This document shows, one piece after another, positions 36,635 through 44,612 of a stretch of 64,000 nucleotides of DNA. The position numbers and the translations under genes are program-made. This DNA is from Aeromonas hydrophila subsp. hydrophila ATCC 7966 (GTDB taxonomy: Bacteria; Pseudomonadota; Gammaproteobacteria; Enterobacterales; Aeromonadaceae): the NCBI RefSeq assembly GCF_000014805.1, contig NC_008570.1, forward strand, positions 1,493,001 through 1,557,000, in the 5' to 3' direction. Under the pieces are notes generated by a model. That model made no database searches. It saw only the letters and a program-made list of their open reading frames with translations, and was not told the origin of the DNA. Every line of letters begins with the position of its first letter. Position 1 is the first letter of the stretch.

Positions 36635-38590
36635 ATGATCCCTGAATTGGGACAGTTTTCACTGATCCTGGCCTTCGCCACCGCCCTGCTGCTGGGCAGC
36701 TATCCGCTGCTCGGGGCCAAATGGGGGCGCCTTGGCATGATGTCGGCGGCCCGCCCGCTGGCCTATGCCCAGTTCCTGCTGCTGTTGCTGTCGTTCCTGT
36801 GCCTGACCTGGGCCTTCATCGACAACGACTTTACCGTGCAGTACGTGGCCACCAACTCCAACAGCCTGCTGCCGCTGGCCTATCGCATCTCCGCGGTGTG
36901 GGGCGCCCATGAAGGTTCGCTGCTGCTGTGGGTGCTGACCCTGGGAGGCTGGACTGCGGCCGTCGCCATGTTCAGCCGTCGCCTGCCGCTCGACGCGGTG
37001 GCGCGGGTGCTCGGCGTGCTCGGCCTCATCTCGGTCGGTTTTACCGCCTTCGTGCTGTTTACCTCCGACCCCTTCATTCGTACCTTGCCCTACTTCCCGG
37101 TAGATGGGCGCGACCTCAACCCGCTGTTGCAGGACCCGGGTCTCATCTTCCACCCGCCCATGCTCTACATGGGCTATGTGGGCTTCTCGGTGGCCTTCGC
37201 CTTCGCCATCGCGTCCTTGATGACCGGTCGGCTCGATGCCACCTGGGCGCGCTGGTCGCGTCCCTGGACCATGGCGGCCTGGGTCTTCCTCACCCTGGGT
37301 ATCGTGCTGGGCTCCTGGTGGGCCTATTACGAGCTCGGCTGGGGTGGCTGGTGGTTCTGGGATCCGGTAGAAAACGCCTCCTTCATGCCCTGGCTGGCGG
37401 GCACCGCCCTGCTGCACTCGCTGGCGGTCAGTGAAAAGCGCGCCACCTTCAAGGCCTGGACCGTGCTGCTGGCGCTCTCCGCCTTCTCCCTGAGCCTGCT
37501 GGGTACCTTCCTGGTGCGCTCCGGCGTGCTGGTGTCGGTGCATGCGTTTGCCTCCGACCCGACCCGCGGCCTGTTCATTCTGGGCTTCCTGCTGGCGGTA
37601 ATCGGTTCATCCTTGCTGCTGTTTGCCTTCAAGGGCTCCCAGGTGAGAAGCCACGGCAAGCACGAGTTGTGGAGCCGCGAGACCCTGCTGCTGTGCAACA
37701 ACATCATGCTGGTGGCGGGTCTGCTGACCGTGCTGCTCGGCACCCTGCTGCCGCTGGTACACAAGGAGTTGGGGCTGGGCAGCATCTCCATCGGTACTCC
37801 CTTCTTCAACCACATCTACAGCTGGCTGATCATTCCGTTCGCCCTGTTGCTGGGGGTCGGCCCGCTGTTTCGCTGGCGCCGCCAGGAGCTGGGCGAGCTC
37901 AAGGGCAAGGTGGTGCTGGCGCTGGTATTGAGCCTGGCCGCCGCCATTTTGCTGCCGCTGCTGCTGGCTGAGGAGTTCAAGCCCTGGGCTGCGCTCGGTA
38001 TCGGGCTTGGCGCCTGGATCATCGTGACCAGCGTGCAGGAGACCTGGGTGCGTGCCACCCACAAGCACAGCTTCGCCGTCGGCGTGCGCCGCCTTGGCAA
38101 CAGCCACTGGGCCATGATCCTGGGCCACGTGGGCCTCGCGGTCAGCATCATCGGCATCGCCTGTACCCAGAACTACAGCATCGAGAAGGATCTGCGGATG
38201 CAGGCCGGCGATCGGGTCCAGTTTGCCGACTACGAGTTTGTCTTCACCGGCATCAAGGAGAAGAACGGCCCCAACTACGACGGCTTCAAGGGCGTGCTGG
38301 AAGTGCACAAGGACGGCAAGCAGGTCGCCCTGCTCAAGCCGGAGAAACGCATGTACAAGGTGACCCGGATGCCGATGACCGAGGCGGCCATCGATGCCGG
38401 CTTCACCCGGGATCTCTACGCGGCGCTCGGCGAGCAGCTCGACAGCGGCGCTTGGGCGGTGCGGATCTACTACAAACCCTTCGTGCGCTGGATCTGGTTC
38501 GGCGGCGTCTTCATGGCCATTGGCGGCGTGCTGGCGATGCTGGACAAGCGCTACCGTTTCGGTCGCCGTGACGAGGAGGCCAAGGCATGA
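36635..38590 (+). CDS. ccmF: Cytochrome c heme lyase CcmF
   Basis: 651 residues, about 15 membrane helices. The WWD motif is GWGGWWFWDPVENASFMPWL (about residue 230) and conserved histidine regions are HEGSLLLWVL, FHPPMLYMGYVG and LLHSLAVSEKRATFKAW. It ligates heme to apocytochrome c with CcmH/I. It overlaps ccmG by four bases. Confidence 0.97.
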   Translation: MIPELGQFSLILAFATALLLGSYPLLGAKWGRLGMMSAARPLAYAQFLLLLLSFLCLTWAFIDNDFTVQYVATNSNSLLPLAYRISAVWGAHEGSLLLWVLTLGGWTAAVAMFSRRLPLDAVARVLGVLGLISVGFTAFVLFTSDPFIRTLPYFPVDGRDLNPLLQDPGLIFHPPMLYMGYVGFSVAFAFAIASLMTGRLDATWARWSRPWTMAAWVFLTLGIVLGSWWAYYELGWGGWWFWDPVENASFMPWLAGTALLHSLAVSEKRATFKAWTVLLALSAFSLSLLGTFLVRSGVLVSVHAFASDPTRGLFILGFLLAVIGSSLLLFAFKGSQVRSHGKHELWSRETLLLCNNIMLVAGLLTVLLGTLLPLVHKELGLGSISIGTPFFNHIYSWLIIPFALLLGVGPLFRWRRQELGELKGKVVLALVLSLAAAILLPLLLAEEFKPWAALGIGLGAWIIVTSVQETWVRATHKHSFAVGVRRLGNSHWAMILGHVGLAVSIIGIACTQNYSIEKDLRMQAGDRVQFADYEFVFTGIKEKNGPNYDGFKGVLEVHKDGKQVALLKPEKRMYKVTRMPMTEAAIDAGFTRDLYAALGEQLDSGAWAVRIYYKPFVRWIWFGGVFMAIGGVLAMLDKRYRFGRRDEEAKA

Positions 38591-39117
38591 GCAAGAAGAC
38601 CTGGTTGTTTCTGATCCCCTTCATCGTGTTTCTGCTGGGGGCCGTGTTTCTGTTCAAGGGGCTCTACTCCGATCCCACCAAGCTCGAGTCCGTGATGGTG
38701 GGCAAGGAAGTGCCCGTGTTTACCCTGCAGGACATCTATGACCTCAACAAACAGCATGACAGGAGCATTCTCAAGGGGCGCCCCATGCTGCTCAACGTCT
38801 GGGCCACCTGGTGCCCGACCTGCTATGGGGAGCACACCTACCTCAAGCAGCTGGCGGGGCAGGGGATCTACATCGTCGGCATGAACTACAAGGATGAGCG
38901 GGCCAAGGCCATCAACTGGCTGGCGGAGCTCGGCAATCCCTATCAGATCAATCTTTATGATCCCGACGGCATGCTGGGGCTGGATCTGGGGGTCTACGGC
39001 GCGCCGGAGACCTTCTTCATCGACAGTCAGGGTATCATTCGCTATCGCCACGTGGGGGACGTCAACCCCGAGGTGTGGGCCAGCACCCTCAAACCCATCT
39101 ATGACGCCATGAAGTGA
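38587..39117 (+). CDS. ccmG: Thiol:disulfide oxidoreductase CcmG (DsbE)
   Basis: 176 residues. An N-terminal anchor helix (LFLIPFIVFLLGAVFLFKGL) leads to a periplasmic thioredoxin fold with active site WATWCPTCYGEH. The cis-proline loop is in VYGAPETFFID. It keeps the apocytochrome CXXCH cysteines reduced, using electrons from CcdA or DsbD. Confidence 0.96.
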   Translation: MSKKTWLFLIPFIVFLLGAVFLFKGLYSDPTKLESVMVGKEVPVFTLQDIYDLNKQHDRSILKGRPMLLNVWATWCPTCYGEHTYLKQLAGQGIYIVGMNYKDERAKAINWLAELGNPYQINLYDPDGMLGLDLGVYGAPETFFIDSQGIIRYRHVGDVNPEVWASTLKPIYDAMK

Positions 39118-39128
39118 GGGAGAGCCTG

Positions 39129-39608
39129 ATGAGAATGTTTATTGCGTCCCTGCTGCTGCTGGCGGGACTGGGCGGGGCGGGCCAGGCGCTGGCCGCCATC
39201 GATGTCTACACCTTCGACAGCGACGCCCAGGAGCAGACCTTTCGCGAGCTGACCAAGGAGCTGCGCTGCCCCAAGTGTCAGAACCAGGATATCGCCGATT
39301 CCAACGCGGGCCTGGCCAAGGACTTGCGTGACAAGACCTACCAGATGGTGCGCGAGGGCAAGGACAAGCAGGAAGTGGTGGACTACATGGTCGCCCGTTA
39401 CGGCAACTTCATCCTGTACAACCCGCCGCTGATGGCGTCGACCCTGATCCTCTGGCTCGGCCCCCTGCTGGTGATCGTCATCGGTGTCGTCATGGTGGTG
39501 GTGCGCAGTCGCCGTCGTCCCGCGGCTGCTACGCCGGCGGATAGCGCCCTGAGCGCGGAGGAGCAGCGTCGTCTGGCTGCCCTGCTCAAAGAGGAAGAGA
39601 AACAATGA
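39129..39608 (+). CDS. ccmH: Cytochrome c maturation protein CcmH
   Basis: 159 residues from ATG 39129, chosen because GAGGGAG lies just before it (an in-frame GTG at 39114 overlaps the ccmG stop). A signal peptide, the redox motif LRCPKCQNQDIADSNA and a C-terminal membrane helix (LILWLGPLLVIVIGVVMVVV) are present. It works with CcmG on the apocytochrome thiols. It overlaps ccmI by four bases. Confidence 0.95.
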   Translation: MRMFIASLLLLAGLGGAGQALAAIDVYTFDSDAQEQTFRELTKELRCPKCQNQDIADSNAGLAKDLRDKTYQMVREGKDKQEVVDYMVARYGNFILYNPPLMASTLILWLGPLLVIVIGVVMVVVRSRRRPAAATPADSALSAEEQRRLAALLKEEEKQ

Positions 39609-40879
39609 CCGCATTTTGGATAGTGATCGCGGCCCTGCTGGTGCTGGTGAGTCTGGCACTGGTGCTGCCGTTGTGGCGGGGTGAGGGCAAGCAGAGCATC
39701 AGCCGCTCGGCCCTCAACAAACAGCTCTATCGCCAGCGTCTGCTGGAGATCGGGGAAGAGCGCGAGCAAGGGGTGCTGGCGGAAGAGCAGGACTCCCTGA
39801 TCGAGCTGCAACGCAGCCTGCTGGACGACATCCCCGACGTGGAGCAGACCGCCCGCGGCGGCAAGAGCATGATCTGGATCCCGGGTGTGCTGGTGCTGCT
39901 GGTGGTGAGCCTGGGGCTCTATTACAAGCTCGGCTCCTGGCAGGAGGTCAGCCGCTGGCAGGATGCCAACAGCCGGCTGGGTGAGCTCAGCAACCGCATC
40001 CTGGTGGAGCGGGACGCCGAGGTCACCGAGCAGGATTTGCTGGACTTTACCTTAGGCCTGCGTACCCGCCTGAAGGATGAGCCGAATGATTACCGCGGCT
40101 GGCTGCTGCTGGGTCGGCTGTCACTGGATGGCAATGATCCCGAGATGGCACGCGAGGCGCTGGAGCGGGCCTACGGGCTGGCTCCACAGAAGGCGATGGT
40201 GGCGGTGCCCTACGCCCAGGCGCTGATGATGACAGGGGATGACGCGCAAGCCGACCAGCTGCTGCGGGTGGCCATTGCCCAGGATCCTGCCAATATCGAG
40301 GCGCGCTCCGTCTACGCCTTCATGGCGCTGCAAAAAGAGGACTTCAAGACCGCCCTGCAACGCTGGCGCGAGATGCTGCCGCTGATGGAGAAGGGCTCGA
40401 CCCGTTACACCATGGTGGAGCGATCCATCGACTATGCCGAGCAGCAGTTGAAGAAACTCGGCATGGCCAGTGCGACCGTGCCGGCTGAGGCGAGCGGGCA
40501 GAACGCGGCCTCTGACCAGGTGCTGGAAGTGAAGGCTGGCGAGTTCCCGCTCAAGGTAACGCTGGCCGATGGCATTGCACTGCCGGAAGATGCCCATCTG
40601 TTCGTGTTTGCGGTGATCCCCAACGGACCGCCCATGCCCATCGCGGTCAAGCGCATCCCGGGGCCGCACTTCCCGCTGACCCTGTCGCTGGGTGACGGTG
40701 ACGCCATGATGGAAGGCAACAAGCTGGCTGCCTATCCCGAGCTGCAGTTCAAGGCGCGCCTCTCCCGTGGCGGCAACGTCATGAACAAGGAAGGGGCGTT
40801 TGAAGGCGTCTCCGTTCCGGTCGCAACCGGTTCGATTCCTTCAGCGCCGATTGACATCCGCATCGATCACGCCCTCTAA
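39605..40879 (+). CDS. ccmI: Cytochrome c maturation protein CcmI
   Basis: 424 residues. Two membrane helices (FWIVIAALLVLVSLALVLPL and IWIPGVLVLLVVSLGLYY) are followed by TPR-like repeats (YRGWLLLGRLSLDGNDPEMA, VAVPYAQALMMTGDDAQADQ) and a C-terminal periplasmic domain. It holds apocytochrome c for the CcmF lyase. E. coli instead has this part fused to CcmH. Last ccm gene. Confidence 0.93.
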   Translation: MTAFWIVIAALLVLVSLALVLPLWRGEGKQSISRSALNKQLYRQRLLEIGEEREQGVLAEEQDSLIELQRSLLDDIPDVEQTARGGKSMIWIPGVLVLLVVSLGLYYKLGSWQEVSRWQDANSRLGELSNRILVERDAEVTEQDLLDFTLGLRTRLKDEPNDYRGWLLLGRLSLDGNDPEMAREALERAYGLAPQKAMVAVPYAQALMMTGDDAQADQLLRVAIAQDPANIEARSVYAFMALQKEDFKTALQRWREMLPLMEKGSTRYTMVERSIDYAEQQLKKLGMASATVPAEASGQNAASDQVLEVKAGEFPLKVTLADGIALPEDAHLFVFAVIPNGPPMPIAVKRIPGPHFPLTLSLGDGDAMMEGNKLAAYPELQFKARLSRGGNVMNKEGAFEGVSVPVATGSIPSAPIDIRIDHAL

Positions 40880-40889
40880 TACGCCTTTG

Positions 40890-40914
40890 GCCCGGCCCCT
40901 CGATGGGGCCGGGC
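40890..40914 (+). terminator. GC-rich hairpin after the ccm operon
   Basis: CCCGGCCCC (40891-40899) pairs perfectly with GGGGCCGGG (40905-40913). No T-run follows, so termination may be partial. A TATAAT at 40919-40924 directly after suggests a promoter for mlaA, though I see no good -35. Confidence 0.5.
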
Positions 40915-40959
40915 TGCCTATAATTCAGATTAATCACAATAAAAAGCTAGGACTTCCAT

Positions 40960-41772
40960 ATGTATGTGCGTGTAGGGGCATTGATGGTGGCCTTGTTGCT
41001 GGGCGGCTGTGCTGGCGGCCCGCCCAAGCAGGGGCCTGAGAGCCTTGACCTCAAGGAGACGCCGAGCCGGCCCGGTGCGACCAGCACGGCCAGCGATGGT
41101 CGTGACCCGTTCCAGGGCGCCAACCGGGCCATGTGGGCCGTCAACTACGATGTACTGGAGCCCTATGTGGCCCGTCCCGTGGTGCATGGCTACGCCCGCT
41201 ATATCCCGCAGGGAATGAAGGACGGCATCGAAAACCTGGTGGAAAACTTCAACGAGCCGAGCAGCATGGTCAACCATCTCATCACCGGCGATTTGAAGGG
41301 GGCGGGTACCAACCTGGGTCGCTTCACCCTCAACACCACCGTGGGTCTGCTGGGTATCTTCGATGTGGCCAAGCATGCTGGCCTTGCGCGCAACAAGCTG
41401 GAGCTCAATACCGTGCTGGGCCGCGCCGATATCGGCGATGGCGCCTACCTGATGGTGCCGGTCTACGGCCCGACCACCACCCGCAAGTTGGTGGGGGATA
41501 CCGTGGATACGTTGTATTTCCCTTATGCCTTGCTGACTTTCCCGTTGAAGGTGGTGCACTGGGCGCTGGATGGTCTGGGTACCCGTTCCAAGCTGATCGA
41601 TCAGGAGCGGATCATCGACAACGCGCTCGATCCTTACGCCCTGACCAAGGACTTCTATCTGCAGTACAACCAGAACAAGGTGACCGGCCGTCAGACCGAG
41701 CTCAAGCAAGAGCAGCAGGAGAAGCAAGACGACAGCAATCTGGACGACTATCTGGATGAAATCGACCAGTGA
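40960..41772 (+). CDS. mlaA: Outer-membrane phospholipid-removal lipoprotein MlaA (VacJ)
   Basis: 270 residues. The lipoprotein signal ends in LLLGGC (Cys about residue 18). The MlaA core follows (DPFQGANRAMWAVNYDVLEP, ARYIPQGMKDGIENLVENFN, GAGTNLGRFTLNTTVGLLGI, YLMVPVYGPTTTRKLVGDTV). It pulls misplaced phospholipid from the outer leaflet and passes it to MlaC. The C-terminus is a polar, glutamine/aspartate-rich tail. It stands alone from the mlaFEDCB genes, as in E. coli. Confidence 0.96.
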   Translation: MYVRVGALMVALLLGGCAGGPPKQGPESLDLKETPSRPGATSTASDGRDPFQGANRAMWAVNYDVLEPYVARPVVHGYARYIPQGMKDGIENLVENFNEPSSMVNHLITGDLKGAGTNLGRFTLNTTVGLLGIFDVAKHAGLARNKLELNTVLGRADIGDGAYLMVPVYGPTTTRKLVGDTVDTLYFPYALLTFPLKVVHWALDGLGTRSKLIDQERIIDNALDPYALTKDFYLQYNQNKVTGRQTELKQEQQEKQDDSNLDDYLDEIDQ

Positions 41773-41802
41773 TGCCAGCGCATTCTGCTCGAGTAACGCA
41801 AC

Positions 41803-41826
41803 AAAGGCGCCTGCGGGCGCCTTTTT
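41803..41826 (+). terminator. Terminator after mlaA
   Basis: AAAGGCGCC (41803-41811) pairs with GGCGCCTTT (41816-41824), followed by further T. It lies 31 bases past the mlaA stop. Confidence 0.9.
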
Positions 41827-41849
41827 CGTCTCTGCTGTTGCACAGGCAT

Positions 41850-41881
41850 AAAAAAAACGCCCCGCAAGAGCGGGGCGTTTT
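41850..41881 (-). terminator. Terminator of sodB
   Basis: A 12-bp stem, AAAACGCCCCGC (41854-41865) with GCGGGGCGTTTT (41870-41881). On the minus strand it ends in a run of seven or more T, 18 bases after the sodB stop. Confidence 0.93.
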
Positions 41882-41898
41882 GGCTAGAACGGGAGCTA

Positions 41899-42483
41899 TC
41901 AGGCAGCCAGGTTCTTGGCCACGAATTCCCAGTTGACCAGGGTCCAGAAGGTTTCCATGTACTTCGGACGCAGGTTGCGGAAATCGATGTAGTAGGCGTG
42001 TTCCCACAGGTCGACGGTCAGCAGCGGAGTGGTACCGGCTTCGGTCAGCGGGCAACCGGCGTTGGAGGTGTTGACGATGGCCAGGGAGCCGTCAGCCTTT
42101 TTCACCAGCCAGGTCCAGCTGGAACCGAAGTTGCCGATGGCAGACTTGGTGAACGCATCCTTGAACTCGGCGAAGGAGCCGAAGGCCTTGGTGATGGCAT
42201 CGGCCAGGGCGCCAGTAGGCTCGCCACCGCCGTTCGGGGAGAGGCAGTGCCAGTAGAAGGTGTGGTTCCAGATCTGGGCGGCGTTGTTGAAGATGCCGCC
42301 AGTGGAGGTCTTGATGATCTCTTCCAGAGACTTGCCTTCAAACTCGGTACCCGGCACCAGGTTGTTCAGGTTGACCACATAGGTGTTGTGGTGCTTGCCA
42401 TGGTGGTATTCCAGAGTTTCCTGGGAGATGTGCGGTTCCAGAGCATTGATTGCATAGGGCAGAGCGGGAAGTTCGAATGCCAT
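41899..42483 (-). CDS. sodB: Iron superoxide dismutase SodB
   Basis: 194 residues. The metal ligands are H27 (TLEYHHGKHH), a second histidine in AAQIWNHTFYWHCLSP, and the Asp and His in VDLWEHAYYIDFRN. The WNHTFYWHCLSPNGGGEPTG block and the glutamine AAQIWNHT are of the iron type. The cytoplasmic enzyme converts superoxide to hydrogen peroxide and oxygen. GGAGAG lies just before the ATG. A promoter is placed at 42603-42632. In enteric bacteria sodB is controlled by the RyhB small RNA; no such site can be confirmed here. Confidence 0.97.
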   Translation of the reverse strand: MAFELPALPYAINALEPHISQETLEYHHGKHHNTYVVNLNNLVPGTEFEGKSLEEIIKTSTGGIFNNAAQIWNHTFYWHCLSPNGGGEPTGALADAITKAFGSFAEFKDAFTKSAIGNFGSSWTWLVKKADGSLAIVNTSNAGCPLTEAGTTPLLTVDLWEHAYYIDFRNLRPKYMETFWTLVNWEFVAKNLAA

Positions 42484-42602
42484 TTTCTACTCTCCATTGG
42501 CTGGCCGTGCGAAGGCGACGGTTGCAAGACATTGCGTACTCTTTTCTATCTTGAAAAGAATTGTTCTTGAAATAAGGGGGCCAGATGGCCCAAAGCCCAT
42601 CG

Positions 42603-42632
42603 ATTGTACCAGCATCAAAGATGGGCTAACAA
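42603..42632 (-). promoter_or_regulatory. sodB: Putative sigma-70 promoter of sodB
   Basis: On the minus strand TTGTTA (42632-42627) and TACAAT (42608-42603) are separated by 18 bases. The message would start near 42596, giving a leader of about 110 bases with a GGGCC-ATCT-GGCCC hairpin at 42578-42591 near its 5' end. Confidence 0.6.
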
Positions 42633-42711
42633 CTCTTGATTCTCGCCATGATCCGGATCAAGCTGCGGCGTATTGATTCATCACTTCTTGCATCCGAGGT
42701 GGTTTGCCAGT

Positions 42712-42739
42712 TTGTGGTCTGCCCGGATTGCAGTAGAAT
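42712..42739 (+). promoter_or_regulatory. grxD: Putative sigma-70 promoter of grxD
   Basis: TTGTGG (42712-42717) and TAGAAT (42734-42739) are 16 bases apart. Transcription would begin near 42746, about 24 bases before the grxD ATG. Confidence 0.6.
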
Positions 42740-42769
42740 GGCCGCCGAAATCGCTCTAGTGAGGCACCT

Positions 42770-43114
42770 ATGGAAACTATTGAAAAGATCAAACAGCAGC
42801 TGGCTGAAAACCCCATCATCCTGTACATGAAGGGCTCCCCCAAGCTACCCAGCTGCGGTTTCTCTGCCCAGGCCTCCCAGGCCCTGATGTCCTGTGGCGA
42901 GCCGTTTGCTTACGTCGACATCCTGCAAAACCCGGATATCCGTGCCGAATTGCCGAAGTTTGCCAACTGGCCGACCTTCCCCCAGCTGTGGGTGGAAGGT
43001 GAGCTGGTCGGTGGCTGCGACATCATGATCGAGATGTTCCAGGCCGGTGAGCTGCAGACCCTGATCAAGGAAACTGCCGCCAAACACAAGCAGGATGACG
43101 CCGCCGCCGAATAA
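42770..43114 (+). CDS. grxD: Monothiol glutaredoxin GrxD
   Basis: 114 residues with the CGFS active site (SPKLPSCGFSAQASQAL, Cys about residue 28), the glutathione-binding WPTFPQLWVEGELVGGCDI segment and the C-terminal LIKETAAK helix. CGFS glutaredoxins bind a shared [2Fe-2S] cluster and act in iron-sulfur transfer with BolA. It is a single gene with its own promoter and terminator, divergent from sodB. Confidence 0.97.
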   Translation: METIEKIKQQLAENPIILYMKGSPKLPSCGFSAQASQALMSCGEPFAYVDILQNPDIRAELPKFANWPTFPQLWVEGELVGGCDIMIEMFQAGELQTLIKETAAKHKQDDAAAE

Positions 43115-43133
43115 GGCAGCAGCTGCATCATGC

Positions 43134-43164
43134 AAAAAGGGGAGCCGCTGGCTCCCCTTTTTTA
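43134..43164. terminator. Bidirectional terminator between grxD and the methyltransferase gene
   Basis: A 13-bp perfect stem, AAAAAGGGGAGCC (43134-43146) with GGCTCCCCTTTTT (43150-43162), and a three-base loop. It has T-runs on both strands and sits between convergent genes. Confidence 0.95.
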
Positions 43165-43191
43165 TTTCACAACTTTATGTCACAACAGGCA

Positions 43192-44403
43192 TCAGGCGAT
43201 GCGTTCGATGCGTGCCATGTAGAAGCCATCGAAGCCGGTGGCGGCCGGGCTGACGGTGTGGTCATCCCGCAGGCGGTAGTTTTCATTGGCGGCGAGGAAC
43301 TTGTCCACCTGCTGACGGTTCTCTTCCGGCAGGATGGAGCAGGTTGCATAGACCAGCAGACCGCCCACCTTCACCATCTGGCTGTAGCGCTGCAGGATCT
43401 CCGCCTGCAGGGCAACCAGTACCGGCAGCCGCTCGGCGGTGTCGCGCCACTTGGCATCCGGATTGCGCTTGAGCACGCCGAGGCCGGAGCAGGGCACGTC
43501 CAGCAGCACGCGATCCGCACTCTCTTTGAGGCGCTTGACGGTCTTGCTGCTGGTGATCACCCGGGTCTCCACGTTGTGGGCCCCGGCGCGGCGGGCGCGC
43601 TGCTTGAGGTTTTCCAGCTTCCACTCTTCCACATCCATCGCCAGCAGGCGGCCCTTGCCCTCCATCATGGCGGCCAGATGCAGGGTCTTGCCACCGGCAC
43701 CGGCGCAGGCATCGATGACGCGCATGCCGGGGCTCACTTCCAGCGCGGCTGCAACCTGCTGGGAGCCGGCATCCTGTTGCTCGAACCAGCCATCGGCAAA
43801 GGCCTTGGTACGAAACAGGGCGGCATCCGAGGTCACTTGCAGGGCCGAATCGACCCCTTCCACTGGAATGGTGGTGACCTGTTCTTTGGCCAGTGCGGCC
43901 TGCAGCTCTTCACGGGTGCACTTGAGGCTGTTGACCCGCAGATAACGCTTGGGCATCCAGGCCAGCGCGGCACGCTCGGCAGGCCAGGCTTCGCCCAGTT
44001 GCTCGCTGCCGAGTTTTTCCAGCCAGGTCGGGCAGCCATCCATCAGTACCGGGTTCTTCTTGGCTTCGGTCAGACGGCGACGAAACGCCTCTTCATTGAA
44101 GCGATCCAGCGTCGGATGGTTGGGTTGGGCTATCTTGTGAAAAGCGTGCCAGCTGTGCAGCAGCGGCCAGACGTTCTTCTCAGCCTGACGGACCTGGATG
44201 CCGGTCAGGGCGCAATAGAGGCTGAGGCGACGCAGCAGATCGCCGGTGACCAGGGCAATCCTTGCCTGTTCTTGCGGTTTGAGTTCGATGCCAGAGAAGT
44301 GACGGGCATAGGCGCGATCCAGGGTGAGACCCTGGCCCAGCACATCGTCAACAATGGCAACGACCAGGTCCCCGAAACGGGGCAACAGTGGGGATTTGAG
44401 CAT
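43192..44403 (-). CDS. RsmB/NOP-family RNA (cytosine-5) methyltransferase
   Basis: 403 residues from ATG 44403 (longer in-frame starts exist up to 44508). The C-terminal Rossmann methyltransferase domain has the SAM motif VIDACAGAGGKTLHLAAMM, a DVPCSGLGVLKRNPDAKW motif with the release cysteine, and YATCSILPEEN with the catalytic cysteine. An N-terminal helical region and a PUA/ferredoxin-like part precede it. The family methylates C5 of cytosine in rRNA or tRNA. It lacks the fmt neighbour of rsmB, so it is a paralogue and its target is unknown. Confidence 0.85.
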   Translation of the reverse strand: MLKSPLLPRFGDLVVAIVDDVLGQGLTLDRAYARHFSGIELKPQEQARIALVTGDLLRRLSLYCALTGIQVRQAEKNVWPLLHSWHAFHKIAQPNHPTLDRFNEEAFRRRLTEAKKNPVLMDGCPTWLEKLGSEQLGEAWPAERAALAWMPKRYLRVNSLKCTREELQAALAKEQVTTIPVEGVDSALQVTSDAALFRTKAFADGWFEQQDAGSQQVAAALEVSPGMRVIDACAGAGGKTLHLAAMMEGKGRLLAMDVEEWKLENLKQRARRAGAHNVETRVITSSKTVKRLKESADRVLLDVPCSGLGVLKRNPDAKWRDTAERLPVLVALQAEILQRYSQMVKVGGLLVYATCSILPEENRQQVDKFLAANENYRLRDDHTVSPAATGFDGFYMARIERIA

Positions 44404-44612
44404 GAGATTAACCTTGGTCAGATAAAGACGAACCATCGTCATGGTGACGCGGCTCAAAAACTGATAAATCCGCGCAATGATAGGGGCTAGACAGGGTTGG
44501 TGCAACACTCCCCATTCGGGGAATATCCGCTAGCTGGTGCTGGACTAAGCAGGGCGGCAGGCGAATGATGCCAGTTGCAGTTTGGGTGAGTGCATTTAAA
44601 AGGACTAAAAAG

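Noticed and set aside
43177..44490. 437-residue plus-strand frame
   Set aside because: Antisense to the RNA methyltransferase with clear catalytic motifs on the other strand.
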